A stretch of 64,000 bases of DNA from Mycolicibacterium sp. ND9-15 (GTDB lineage Bacteria; Actinomycetota; Actinomycetes; Mycobacteriales; Mycobacteriaceae), in assembly GCF_035918395.1 (NCBI RefSeq), contig NZ_CP142362.1, forward strand, positions 4,439,501 through 4,503,500. The letters are read 5' to 3'. The notes under the pieces are model-generated. The model was given only the letters and a program-made list of their open reading frames with translations. It searched no databases and was not told where the DNA came from. Position numbers and translations under genes: made by a program. Shown one piece after another: positions 16,925-26,097 of the stretch; the first letter of the stretch is position 1, and every line of letters begins with the position of its first letter.

Positions 16925-18013
16925 GTGACTGGCAAATCTGGCGCCAAACGAGTGGTGGTCTGGGGCACCGGTTTCGTGGGCAGGATGGTGATCCCCGAGA
17001 TCGTCGAGCACCCGTTGTTCGAGTTGGTCGGCGTCGGGGTGAGCAACCCGGACAAGGCGGGCCGCGACGTGGGTGAGATCTGCGGCCTGGCCGCCCCGTT
17101 GGGGCTGACCGCGACCGACGACGTCGACGCGCTGATCGCGCTGAAGCCCGATGCGCTGGTGCACTACGGGCCCACGGCCAACCACGCCGACGACAACATC
17201 GCGTTGATCACGCGTTTCCTGCGGGCCGGTATCGACGTCTGCTCGACCGCGATGACGCCGTGGATCTGGCCGACCATGCACCTCAACCCGCCGAACTGGA
17301 TCGAGCCCATCACCCAAGCTTGCGAACTCGGCGAATCGTCGTGCTTGACCACCGGTATCGACCCCGGGTTCGCCAACGACCTGTTCCCGATGACCCTGAT
17401 GGGGCTGTGCTCGGAGGTGCGCACGGTTCGTGCCTGCGAACTGCTCGACTACACCAATTACGAGGGCGACTACGACCGCGAGATGGGCATCGGCAAGCCG
17501 CCCGAGTACCGGCCACTGCTGGAGAACCCGGACATTCTCGTATTCGCCTGGGGTGCAACGGTTCCGATGATCGCACATGCCGCGGGCATCATGCTCGACG
17601 AAATCACCACGACATGGGACAAGTGGGTGACCCCGACGGAACGCAAGACCGCGAAGGGTGTCATCGCCCCCGGCAACGTCGCCGCGGTGCGGTTCACCAT
17701 CAACGGCGTCTACCGTGGCGAGACGCGAATCCAACTCGAGCACGTGAACCGGATCGGCGCCGACGCGGCGCCGGACTGGCCGTCCGGCAACGAGAACGAC
17801 GTCTACCGCGTCGAGATCGAGGGCACGCCGAGCATCGTCCAGGAGACGGCGTTCCGGTTCACCGACGGTTCGGGCCGCGACGCCGCCGCCGCCGGATGTC
17901 TGGCGACCGGCCTGCGCGCGCTCAATGCGGTGCCCGCGGTCAACGACCTCTCGCCGGGGTGGGTGACGGCGCTGGATCTGCCATTGATTCCGGGCGCAGG
18001 AACCATCCGCTGA
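16925..18013 (+). CDS. Dihydrodipicolinate reductase-like NAD(P)H-dependent oxidoreductase
   Basis: A 362-residue protein with an N-terminal Rossmann fold (VVVWGTGFVGRMV, glycines 15, 17 and 20) of the DapB-like superfamily, followed by a domain with LTTGIDPGFANDLFP. This type is widespread in mycobacteria as a dihydrodipicolinate reductase-like or 2,4-diaminopentanoate dehydrogenase-like family; true DapB is shorter, so lysine synthesis is not the likely role. The GTG start at 16925 lies 64 bp after the DUF4185 stop. Its TGA shares its last base with the ATG of the Hsp70-like gene. Confidence 0.8.
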   Translation: MTGKSGAKRVVVWGTGFVGRMVIPEIVEHPLFELVGVGVSNPDKAGRDVGEICGLAAPLGLTATDDVDALIALKPDALVHYGPTANHADDNIALITRFLRAGIDVCSTAMTPWIWPTMHLNPPNWIEPITQACELGESSCLTTGIDPGFANDLFPMTLMGLCSEVRTVRACELLDYTNYEGDYDREMGIGKPPEYRPLLENPDILVFAWGATVPMIAHAAGIMLDEITTTWDKWVTPTERKTAKGVIAPGNVAAVRFTINGVYRGETRIQLEHVNRIGADAAPDWPSGNENDVYRVEIEGTPSIVQETAFRFTDGSGRDAAAAGCLATGLRALNAVPAVNDLSPGWVTALDLPLIPGAGTIR

Positions 18014-19764
18014 TGGCGCACGGTGTCGGGCTGTCGGTTGGCGCCACCAATTTCGCGGCCGTCGTGCCGGGTAGATCCGCGTTGACCCGCTCGTCGGTGC
18101 TGACCCGGTTCGCGCACCGGCCGCCGGAGGTCGGCGTGCCCAGCGAGAACCGCAATCTCGACGAACGTGGTCTGATCCTCACCGATTTCGTCGACCGGGT
18201 CGGGGATCCGGTCGACATCGTCGCCGCCGACGGCTCCACGCACCGGGGCGAAGCCGTGCTCGCCGACGCGCTGCGGGCCATGCTTTACGCGGTCTGCGGC
18301 GGTCGCCCGGCCGCCGGCCCGGTGGCGGTGACGCATCCCGCGCACTGGCGGCCCGCCGCCGTCGACGCCCTGCGTCGCGCACTGGCTGCGATTCCGGAGT
18401 TCCAGCGCCCCCAGCCGGCACCGGTCGTCTCCGACGCGGTGGCCGCCCTGACCTCGCTGCAGAACGAGCCCGGGGTGCCCACCCGCGGCGTCATCGCGCT
18501 CTGCGACTTCGGCGGCACCGGCACCAGCATCACCCTGCTCGACGCGGACAGCGGCTACACGCGGGTCGGCGAGACCGTCCGCGATACAGATCTGTCCGGC
18601 GATCTGGTCGACCAGGCGCTGCTCACCCACGTCCTCGACGACCTGTCCGCGGCCGGGAGCATCGACCTGTCCAGCACCTCGGCGATGGGATCGTTGTCGC
18701 GGTTGCGCGCGCAGTGCCGCGGCGCCAAGGAGCGACTGTCCACGGCGGCGGTCACGTCGCTGGTGGCCGACCTGTCCGGGCACCGCAGCGACGTGCGCCT
18801 GACCCGCACCGAACTCGACGAAGTGTTGCGCGGTCCGCTCACCGCATTCACCGATGTGCTGCAGGAAACGTTGGAGCGCAACGGTGTCCGAGAACTGTCG
18901 GCGGTGGCATCGGTGGGCGGAGGAGCGCGGATCCCGGCCGTCACCACCACGCTGTCGGAGCGGTTGCGAGTGCCAGTCGTCACGACGGGCCACCCCGAAC
19001 TGGCCGCGGCCGAGGGCGGCGGCCTGGCGGCCGTCCGAGGCACCGTCGAAGAGGGTATGACCGCCTTGTCCGCGGCTCCCGCGGCCGCGGCCGCGGTGAC
19101 CGCCACGGCTCCCGAGGCCGCCCCGCAGTCGGACGCCTTCGGTGCTTTGGCGTGGTCGGACGCCGAGGAGTTACCCGAGGTCCCCGAAGTCATGGCCACC
19201 GACCCGGACCACTACCCGCCGGGCGCCGCCGACGTGCGCCCGCAGATGCAGTTCGGGGACGACTCCTGGGACGACCTGCCACCGCGACCGACGCCCTGGT
19301 ACCGCAGGCCGCTGGTACCGCTCGCGGGGGGCGTCCTCGCGGTGCTGGCCGCGCTGGTGGCCGCGGTGCTGTGGGTGGTGACCGGCGACGAGTCCGCACC
19401 CGCACCCGCATCGACCACCGCGCCGCCCATGACGGCCACCCCGCGACCGGCCACGCCGACGCCGTCCCCCGCCGAGCCGCCGCCGGCGATCCAGGCCCCG
19501 CCGCAGACCGTCCAGGCCCCTCCACCGGTGACCCGGACCATCACCGAGCCGCCGCCGTCGCCCGAGCCGCCGCCTCCTTCACCGGAGCCACCGCCGCCTC
19601 CTTCACCGGAGCCGCCGCCGCCACCGACGACCCAACCGCCGCCGACCACGACGGAACCGCCGGCGTCGACCCCGCCGCCCTGGAGTCCGACCGCGCCGTA
19701 CCCGACCATCCCGGGTCTGCCGTGGGTGCCGGCGCCGCAACTACCCGGGCAACCCGCTCCGTAG
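18013..19764 (+). CDS. Membrane-anchored Hsp70-like ATPase with proline-rich exterior tail
   Basis: A 583-residue protein. Residues about 4-355 are an Hsp70/actin-fold ATPase: VGLSVGATNFAA (phosphate 1), ALCDFGGTGTSITLLD (phosphate 2) and ASVGGGARIP (adenosine). There is no canonical substrate-binding domain; instead an Ala/acidic linker leads to a single membrane helix at about 433-457 and a 125-residue exterior tail dominated by Pro, Thr, Ser and Glu, including SPEPPPPSPEPPPP-type runs. It could sense or organise cell-wall synthesis from the cytoplasmic side. The ATG overlaps the TGA of the upstream gene by one base, indicating coupled expression. Confidence 0.8.
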   Translation: MAHGVGLSVGATNFAAVVPGRSALTRSSVLTRFAHRPPEVGVPSENRNLDERGLILTDFVDRVGDPVDIVAADGSTHRGEAVLADALRAMLYAVCGGRPAAGPVAVTHPAHWRPAAVDALRRALAAIPEFQRPQPAPVVSDAVAALTSLQNEPGVPTRGVIALCDFGGTGTSITLLDADSGYTRVGETVRDTDLSGDLVDQALLTHVLDDLSAAGSIDLSSTSAMGSLSRLRAQCRGAKERLSTAAVTSLVADLSGHRSDVRLTRTELDEVLRGPLTAFTDVLQETLERNGVRELSAVASVGGGARIPAVTTTLSERLRVPVVTTGHPELAAAEGGGLAAVRGTVEEGMTALSAAPAAAAAVTATAPEAAPQSDAFGALAWSDAEELPEVPEVMATDPDHYPPGAADVRPQMQFGDDSWDDLPPRPTPWYRRPLVPLAGGVLAVLAALVAAVLWVVTGDESAPAPASTTAPPMTATPRPATPTPSPAEPPPAIQAPPQTVQAPPPVTRTITEPPPSPEPPPPSPEPPPPPSPEPPPPPTTQPPPTTTEPPASTPPPWSPTAPYPTIPGLPWVPAPQLPGQPAP

Positions 19765-19791
19765 CGCCCGGCCGGGCCCTACGCTTGCTCA

Positions 19792-21537
19792 ATGACGCAG
19801 ACGGACGGCTTGCTGTTCAACCCGCATACCTACGATCCGCAGCAGTTCGACACCGAGACCCGCAGGCTGCTGCGCGCGACCATCGACTTCTTCGAGGACC
19901 TGGGCAAAAAGCGCATCCTCGACGACGACCTGTCCGCTCAGTGGCCCGCCGACTTCCTCGATTTCGTCAAGCGGGAGAAGTTGTTCGCCACCTTTCTGAC
20001 GCCCTCGGAATTCGCCGCAGGCAACCCGGACAAGCGCTGGGACGCCGCTCGCAACGCCGCGCTGTCGGAAATCCTCGGCTTCTACGGGTTGACGTACTGG
20101 TACACCGAGCAGGTCACGATCCTCGGGCTCGGGCCAATCTGGCAGAGCGAGAACAAAGACGCCAAGCTGCGGGCCGCCGACGACCTCGAGGCGGGCGAGG
20201 TGATGGCGTTCGGGTTGTCCGAGCGCGCTCACGGGGCCGACGTCTACAACACGGACATGGTGCTCACACCCGCCGGTGACCAGGACCGCGCCGACGGAAT
20301 CCTGTACCGCGCAACCGGAGAGAAGTACTACATCGGCAACGGCAACGTGGCCAGCATGGTGTCGGTGTTCGGCCGGCGCGACAACGTGCCCGGCCAGGAC
20401 TCATACGTGTTCTTCGCCGCCGACAGCCGCCACGAGAACTACCACCTGATCGACAACGTCGTGCACATGCAGATCTACGTGAGCACGTTCCGCCTGGAGA
20501 ACTACCCGGTGCGTGAACAGGACATCCTGCACACCGGAGTCGAAGCCTTTGCCGCAGCGCTGAATACGGTCAACGTCGGCAAGTTCAACCTGTGTACGTG
20601 CTCGATCGGGATGGCCGAGCACGCGTTCTACGAAGCGATCACCCACGCGCAGAACCGTATCCTCTACGGCAACCCGGTCACCGACTTCTCGCACGTACGG
20701 TCGAACTTCGTCGACGCGTATTCCCGACTGGTCGCGATGAAGTTGTTCAGCGGGCGCGCGGTCGACTACTTCCGCAGCGCCGGCCTCGACGACCGGCGCT
20801 ATCTGTTGTTCAACCCGATGACCAAGGCGAAAGTGACGATGGAGGGTGAAACCGTGCTGCGGGCGCTGCACGACGTCGTCGCCGCCAAGGGCTACGAGAA
20901 GAACACGATGTTCCGCCAGGTTTCGCAACTCATCGGGACGCTGCCGCGACTAGAAGGCACGGTGCACGTCAACGTGGGCCTGGTGCTGAAGTTCATGCCG
21001 AACTACATGCTCAATCCCACGCAGTATCCCGAGATCCCGACGCGCGGGGACGCCGCCGACGACACGTTCTTCTGGAATCAGGGCCCGACCCGTGGAGCCG
21101 GGAAGGTGCAATTCGCGGACTGGGCGCCGGTATACGAGCGGCACCTCGAGATCGGAAACGTCGCGGTGTTCTACGACCAGGCCAAGGCGTTTCGCCAGCT
21201 GCTGCTGACCGCGGCGCCCGACGCCGAACAGCAAAAGGACCTCGACTTCCTGCTCAACGTCGGCCACCTGTTCTCACTGGTCGTCTACGGTCAGCTGATC
21301 CTCGAGCAGGCCGGAATCACCGGCCTGGATTCCGATCTTGTGGACCAGATCTTCGACTTCCAGATCCGCGACTACAACACGTATGCCGTTGCGTTGCACG
21401 GTAAGCCGACCGCCACCGCCGACCAGCAGTCATGGGCGCTCGACGCGATCCGCAAGCCGAAACACGACGCGGGGCGTTTCGACCGGGTGTGGGAACGGGT
21501 GAAGGCCTACGACGGCGCCTACGAGATGAACCCCTGA
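19792..21537 (+). CDS. Acyl-CoA dehydrogenase family protein, long form
   Basis: A 581-residue acyl-CoA dehydrogenase-fold protein, longer than the usual 380-400. The FAD-binding beta domain is seen in MAFGLSERAHGADVY at about 140-155 and ATGEKYYIGNGNVASM, with a helical C-terminal half and an extra C-terminal extension. This long subgroup occurs widely in actinobacteria and its substrates are mostly undefined. It follows the Hsp70-like gene by 27 bp and may be in the same transcript, and is convergent with the carboxyl methyltransferase gene. Confidence 0.85.
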   Translation: MTQTDGLLFNPHTYDPQQFDTETRRLLRATIDFFEDLGKKRILDDDLSAQWPADFLDFVKREKLFATFLTPSEFAAGNPDKRWDAARNAALSEILGFYGLTYWYTEQVTILGLGPIWQSENKDAKLRAADDLEAGEVMAFGLSERAHGADVYNTDMVLTPAGDQDRADGILYRATGEKYYIGNGNVASMVSVFGRRDNVPGQDSYVFFAADSRHENYHLIDNVVHMQIYVSTFRLENYPVREQDILHTGVEAFAAALNTVNVGKFNLCTCSIGMAEHAFYEAITHAQNRILYGNPVTDFSHVRSNFVDAYSRLVAMKLFSGRAVDYFRSAGLDDRRYLLFNPMTKAKVTMEGETVLRALHDVVAAKGYEKNTMFRQVSQLIGTLPRLEGTVHVNVGLVLKFMPNYMLNPTQYPEIPTRGDAADDTFFWNQGPTRGAGKVQFADWAPVYERHLEIGNVAVFYDQAKAFRQLLLTAAPDAEQQKDLDFLLNVGHLFSLVVYGQLILEQAGITGLDSDLVDQIFDFQIRDYNTYAVALHGKPTATADQQSWALDAIRKPKHDAGRFDRVWERVKAYDGAYEMNP

Positions 21538-21544
21538 GGACGGA

Positions 21545-22633
21545 TCAGGTGGTCTTCGGCCGTTTGGCCAATACCAGGTACGCCATCGGGATCCGCGTCT
21601 TTTCGGGTGCAGCGGCGAGCCGGGTGGCGAGTCCCGCCTCCAAACGGTCGATGACCGTCGTCGGCCGAGGGTCGCCGGCAGCGCACTCGAGCGCGCCGAC
21701 CAAGGTTGGAAACACCGCTGCCCGGCAGAACGCCGCCCACTGCGCGCCGAAAACATCTGCATTGCCGTCGACTTCATACTGCTGCCAGAAGCGGTCCCCG
21801 GCATCGAAGATCTGGAGGTGCTCGATCTCGAGCTGTTCGAAGCGGCCCTTCGGCGCGAACGGTGCCAAGAAATCCGACTCACGCCTGCCGACGATCGGGA
21901 TGCCCATCCGGTACACCTCGTCCGTCGTCAAGAGCCGCTCGGCGACCAGCTCGTCGATCGTGTCGATCAATGCGCCGAGCAGCGGGCGGTAACCGCTGTC
22001 GCCGTCCTCGTCGACCGCGGCCGTCACCACCAGCAGGCGACCGCCGCGACACAACTCCCGGCCACGGAATGCGATGAACTCCTGCCAGTCCTGGGCGGCC
22101 TGTCTGGCGTACGCGTCCCGCACGCGCTCGTCGCTGCTGTAGGCGACGTGGAGGTGGTCGGGGATCGGCCCGGGAACACGGCTGAGCCAGTGGATCGCCC
22201 ATGAACTCCACCCCAGGTTCACGCTGCTCGACGGCATGATCTGCGAGTAAAACGACCGGCCGATCACGGAAGCGAAGGCCGCCGCGTCCTTGCTCAGATA
22301 GGTATCCGGGTCCTCGGCGAGGGTACGGAACAATGCGGTGAAGTCATTACCCGGCACGTCGGTGTGCACGACGAGAGTGGGGTGATCGGTGCGGGTACGC
22401 TTGCGCAGCACCGCGATTGCCGCACCGATGGGCAGCAGCGAGTTATGGCCGGTCGAGGCGCCGTAGTCGGCGATGACGAACGGTTGTGGAAGCCGCGGGA
22501 CCGGCACGGCCGCCGCCGCCTCCTCGAAGAGCTTGATTGCGTCGCGCAATCCGGCGGCCTGCAGGCGCGAACTGGCGGTGTACGACCCGCTCTCCATCGG
22601 CTCGGGCCGCACGACGATGCTGGACTCGGGCAT
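21545..22633 (-). CDS. SABATH-type SAM-dependent carboxyl methyltransferase (fatty acid O-methyltransferase-like)
   Basis: A 362-residue member of the Methyltransf_7 (SABATH) family. Diagnostic segments are FVIADYGASTGHNSL at 52-66 (SAM site), VVHTDVPGNDF, and SFYSQIMPSSSVNLGW followed by HWLSRVP, the equivalent of the plant SFYxRLFPxxSLxxxxSSxxLHWLS signature. Plant relatives methylate salicylate, jasmonate and benzoate; a mycobacterial relative from M. marinum has been described as a fatty acid O-methyltransferase. It would transfer a methyl group from SAM to a free carboxylate. Convergent with the acyl-CoA dehydrogenase, leaving only 7 bp between stops. Confidence 0.85.
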   Translation of the reverse strand: MPESSIVVRPEPMESGSYTASSRLQAAGLRDAIKLFEEAAAAVPVPRLPQPFVIADYGASTGHNSLLPIGAAIAVLRKRTRTDHPTLVVHTDVPGNDFTALFRTLAEDPDTYLSKDAAAFASVIGRSFYSQIMPSSSVNLGWSSWAIHWLSRVPGPIPDHLHVAYSSDERVRDAYARQAAQDWQEFIAFRGRELCRGGRLLVVTAAVDEDGDSGYRPLLGALIDTIDELVAERLLTTDEVYRMGIPIVGRRESDFLAPFAPKGRFEQLEIEHLQIFDAGDRFWQQYEVDGNADVFGAQWAAFCRAAVFPTLVGALECAAGDPRPTTVIDRLEAGLATRLAAAPEKTRIPMAYLVLAKRPKTT

Positions 22634-22769
22634 CGCGACCTCCGTGACGTGCGGACAACAGGTTCGGTCGCCTCCGACCGTAGTCCCCGCCCGGCATCGA
22701 CGCCGACGAAGGCCGGTTTATCCGCTGCAACGGCGCGCCCAGCGCACCCGGCCGTGACAAACTCTGGCC

Positions 22770-23513
22770 ATGAGCGGAAGGGCCGCCCCGCGAGTCGCTG
22801 TCGTCGTCTCCGTGGTGACCCTCGTGGTGGCCCTCGTCGGGTTCATCGTCACGCTGGTACTCAACGCCTTCGTCTTCGATGAGTTCGATGCCTACGGCGA
22901 GGTGCCGATTCCCGGGACCGGCAGCATCGAGTTGCCGACCGGGCGGGTGAGCGTCAGTTTTCGCACCGTGACCGCCGGCCAACCGACGAGTGGCTTTCCG
23001 ATCCCGGCGATCAGCATCAACATCGAGTCGCCCGAGGGTGCGGCCGATCCGGTGGTGACCGAAAGTATCGGCGCGACAACCACGGTGAACGACGACACCC
23101 ATGTGCGGGTCTGGGTGGTGCAGGTCGCCGACGCGGGCGCCTATCGCGTGACGACAGACGGCGACACGAGTGGATACATCAACCCGCGGTTGGCCTTCGG
23201 ACACGGTAGTTCCTACGGCTGGCTGCCGCGGCTGTGCGGGGGAGTGGCAGGGCTCGGATTGCTCTTGTTGGTCGCCGCCCTGATCTGGTCGGCGCGCACC
23301 GCCAAGGCCGCACAACAGCAGGCGCCACACGAGGTGCCCGACGCCGATGGACCGCGGTCGCTGCACGCGGTGCCCGCACCCGCGTCGAGTCATTCGCCGG
23401 ACGACCGGGGCGTGCGGTTCGAGCAGTTGAAGCAGCTGGCCGCACTTCGCGATTCGGGTGCGTTGACCGAGGCGGAGTTCCAAGCCGAGAAGCGCCGCCT
23501 TCTGGACGGCTAG
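22770..23513 (+). CDS. Membrane protein with C-terminal SHOCT domain
   Basis: A 247-residue protein: an N-terminal membrane helix (about 10-35), an extracytoplasmic beta-rich domain of about 110 residues, a second helix (about 150-172, CGGVAGLGLLLLVAALIW) and a cytoplasmic tail ending in a SHOCT motif, FEQLKQLAALRDSGALTEAE followed by FQAEKRRLLDG. SHOCT domains are short C-terminal helical motifs probably used in oligomerisation. The ATG at 22770 lies 136 bp from the divergent methyltransferase start. No function can be assigned. Confidence 0.8.
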   Translation: MSGRAAPRVAVVVSVVTLVVALVGFIVTLVLNAFVFDEFDAYGEVPIPGTGSIELPTGRVSVSFRTVTAGQPTSGFPIPAISINIESPEGAADPVVTESIGATTTVNDDTHVRVWVVQVADAGAYRVTTDGDTSGYINPRLAFGHGSSYGWLPRLCGGVAGLGLLLLVAALIWSARTAKAAQQQAPHEVPDADGPRSLHAVPAPASSHSPDDRGVRFEQLKQLAALRDSGALTEAEFQAEKRRLLDG

Positions 23514-23544
23514 CCCGGGCTAGTGGCTCGAGCCGATAGGCAGC

Positions 23545-24174
23545 TCAGCTGCCGCGGGCCACCCACTCGTCGTAGTGCACGATCTCGTCGCCGATGGTGG
23601 TGGAGTCACCGTGGCCGGTGTAGACGACGGTATCGCCGGGCAACTTGCCCAGCCGGCTCGATATCGACTCGAGGATGGTGGGGAAGTCCGAGAAGGACCG
23701 CCCCGTCGCACCCGGTCCGCCCTGGAAGAGGGTGTCACCGGAGAACACCGCGTTCAACTCGGGCGCATGCCAGCACACCGACCCGGGCGAATGGCCCGGG
23801 GTATGCAGGGCACGCAACTCGGTGCCGGCCACCCGCAGGGCGTCGCCGTCGGACACCGTGCGAAAGTCGCTGTCCGGGTGAGTCATCCGCCACAGCATGT
23901 CGTCAGCCGGATGCAGCAGCACGGGGGCGTCGAGTGCCTGGCCGAGTTCGGGTGCAACCGTCACATGGTCGTTGTGCCCGTGCGTGCAGACGACCGCCAC
24001 CACATGCCTGCCTCCGACGGCATCGATGATCGGCGCCGCGACGTGCGCCGCGTCGAACACCACCACCTCGGAGTCGTCGCCGACGACCCAGATGTTGTTG
24101 TCGACTTCCCAGCTACCGCCGTCGAGTTCGAAGGTGCCGTGGGTTACCACCCGGCCGATCGGTCCGCCGTTCAC
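23545..24174 (-). CDS. Metallo-beta-lactamase-fold hydrolase paired with MscR
   Basis: A 209-residue glyoxalase-II-like MBL hydrolase with THGHNDH at 64-70, [12 protein letters not shown] and [12 protein letters not shown], i.e. the full set of metal ligands. The GTG start at 24174 overlaps the TGA of the mscR gene by four bases (GTGA), so the two are translationally coupled; the same pair is Rv2259-Rv2260 in M. tuberculosis by my recollection. The natural inference is hydrolysis of the thioester produced by MscR (S-formylmycothiol) or of a related mycothiol conjugate. The longer frame upstream of the GTG is shadow sequence inside mscR. Confidence 0.85.
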   Translation of the reverse strand: MNGGPIGRVVTHGTFELDGGSWEVDNNIWVVGDDSEVVVFDAAHVAAPIIDAVGGRHVVAVVCTHGHNDHVTVAPELGQALDAPVLLHPADDMLWRMTHPDSDFRTVSDGDALRVAGTELRALHTPGHSPGSVCWHAPELNAVFSGDTLFQGGPGATGRSFSDFPTILESISSRLGKLPGDTVVYTGHGDSTTIGDEIVHYDEWVARGS

Positions 24175-25256
24175 AACATCACCACCGAGCGCAGCACCTG
24201 CCCGCCGTGCATCTTTCCGAACGCCTCCTCGACGTCGTCGATGCCGATGCGTTCGGTGACGAACCTGTCCAGTGGTAATCGGCCCTGCAGGTAGAGGCTG
24301 ATCAGGGTGGGGAAGTCGCGTTCGGGCAGGCAGTCGCCGTACCACGACGACTTCAGCGAGCCGCCACGGGAGAAGAAGTCGATCAGCGGCATCTCCAGTG
24401 CCATGTCCGGCGTCGGAACCCCTACCAGCACAACCGTTCCCGCCAAATCTCGGGCGTAGAACGCCTGCTTCCAGGTCTCCGGTCGGCCGACGGCGTCGAT
24501 CACGACGTCGGCGCCGAACCCTTCGGTGAGGTCCTGAATCGTCTCCACCGGGTCCTGTTCGCGCGCGTTGACGGTGTCGGTGGCGCCGAAGTCGCGGGCC
24601 CAGTCGAGCTTTCTGTCGTCGGTGTCGACGGCGATGATGCGCTTGGCGCCGACCAGTCGCGCACCGGCGATGGCCGCGTCGCCCACGCCGCCGCAGCCGA
24701 TCACCGCGACAGTGTCGTCACGGCTCACCGCGCCGGTGTTGACCGCCGCCCCCAGGCCGGCCATCACGCCGCAGCCCAGCAGCCCGGCCACTGCCGCGTC
24801 AGCCGACGCGTCGACCTTGGTGCACTGGCCCTCGTGCACCAGCGTCTTGTCGGCGAACGCGCCGATGCCCAGGGCGGGAGTCAGTTCCGTACCGTCGGTC
24901 AGCGTCATCTTCTGCGCGGCGTTGTGGGTGTCGAAGCACAGGTGCGGACGGTCCCGCTTGCAGGCCCGGCACTGACCACAGACCGCGCGCCAGTTCAGGA
25001 TCACGAAGTCGCCGGGCTCGACGTTGGTGACTCCGGCCCCCACGGACTCGACGGTGCCGGCGGCCTCATGGCCGAGCAGGAACGGGAACTCGTCGTTGAT
25101 CCCGCCCTCGCGGTAGGTGAGGTCGGTATGGCAGACGCCGCACGCGGTGACGTCGACCACCACCTCGCCCGGACCCGGGTCGGGGATCACCACATCCACG
25201 ACCTCGACTGGCTCGCCCCTCTTCCGTGAGATCACTCCGCGCACCGTTTGGCTCAT
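24171..25256 (-). CDS. mscR: S-(hydroxymethyl)mycothiol dehydrogenase / S-nitrosomycothiol reductase
   Basis: A 361-residue zinc-dependent medium-chain dehydrogenase. Catalytic zinc ligands are Cys42 (ACGVCHTD), His63 and Glu64 (GHEAAG); structural zinc ligands are Cys93, Cys96, Cys99 and Cys107 ([15 protein letters not shown]). The NAD site is [11 protein letters not shown]. It closely matches the mycothiol-dependent formaldehyde dehydrogenase MscR/AdhE2, which oxidises S-hydroxymethyl-mycothiol and reduces S-nitrosomycothiol. The start is divergent from the broken dioxygenase gene with only 37 bp between them. Confidence 0.92.
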   Translation of the reverse strand: MSQTVRGVISRKRGEPVEVVDVVIPDPGPGEVVVDVTACGVCHTDLTYREGGINDEFPFLLGHEAAGTVESVGAGVTNVEPGDFVILNWRAVCGQCRACKRDRPHLCFDTHNAAQKMTLTDGTELTPALGIGAFADKTLVHEGQCTKVDASADAAVAGLLGCGVMAGLGAAVNTGAVSRDDTVAVIGCGGVGDAAIAGARLVGAKRIIAVDTDDRKLDWARDFGATDTVNAREQDPVETIQDLTEGFGADVVIDAVGRPETWKQAFYARDLAGTVVLVGVPTPDMALEMPLIDFFSRGGSLKSSWYGDCLPERDFPTLISLYLQGRLPLDRFVTERIGIDDVEEAFGKMHGGQVLRSVVML

Positions 25257-25293
25257 GCGTCCAACTTAACGTCTGACGGGGCACACCCGTCAT

Positions 25294-26030
25294 ATGGCTG
25301 AATCGCTTCCCGCGCTGTTTCTCTCCCACGGCGCGCCGCCCCTCGTCGACGACGAACTCTGGGTCAGCCAGTTGGCGGCGTGGGCGAACGAGCTGCCGCG
25401 CCCGCAAGCCATTGATTGTCTCGGCGCACTGGGAGTCCGCGCCGCTGACGATCGGTTCGACATCGTCGGACACACCGCTGACGTACGACTTCTGGGGTTT
25501 CCCGGACCGCTACTACGAGACGACCTACGACGCGCCGGGCGCCGTCGACCTTGCCGCCCGCGTTGAGGCGCTGCTGTCGGGCCGGCAATCCGTGGCGGCA
25601 CCATCCGGACCGCAGGCTCGACCACGGTGCCTACGTCCCGCTGACCCTGATGTACCCCGACGCCGACATCCCGGTGCTGCTGGGCGAGCGACTGCGACCG
25701 CTGCGCGACGAGGGCGTACTGATCATCGGATCCGGGTTCACCACGCACGGGCTGCCCTTCCTCGAGGACTGGTCGACGGACGCGGTTCCGCCCGACTGGT
25801 CGACGGAGTTCGACGCGTGGGCCGACGAGCGCTTCGCCGCCGGTGACGTCGACGCCCTGATCGACTTCCGACGTCGTGCACCGGGCATGCCCTACGCCCA
25901 CCCGACGATCGAGCACTGGTCGCCGTTGTTCGTCGCGCTCGGTGCGTCCGCAGATCCGCGGCAGTCGGCGCGGCAGGTGATCGACGGCTACTGGATGGTG
26001 CTGGCCAAGAGATCGATCGAGCTGATTTAG
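25294..26030 (+). pseudogene. Broken class III extradiol dioxygenase (DODA/LigB family)
   Basis: The gene is spread over three frames. Frame one gives MAESLPALFLSHGAPPL to RPQA; a shift near 25408-25416 moves to the frame reading IVSAHWESAPLT, YDFWGFPDRYYETTY and VEALLSGRQ; a second shift near 25590-25605 enters a third frame reading LDHGAYVPLTLMYPDADIP through to the stop at 26030. Expected metal and active-site His residues occur in the three pieces (SHG, SAHW, LDHG). After ADIPVL the family normally has about 15-20 more residues before the LGERLRPLRDEG region, so a small in-frame deletion is likely too. As written it cannot make a functional aromatic-ring dioxygenase unless the shifts are sequencing errors. 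Confidence 0.85.
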
Positions 26031-26097
26031 CGGTTGAACCCTCCGGCCCGGGGACACGTTGTGCAATGCAGGGACGTCGGCCACCGAAAGGAACGCA

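Noticed and set aside
17260-18012. Extension of the Hsp70-like frame upstream of its ATG
   Set aside because: Out-of-frame shadow of the reductase gene; translation is Arg/His/Asp-rich.
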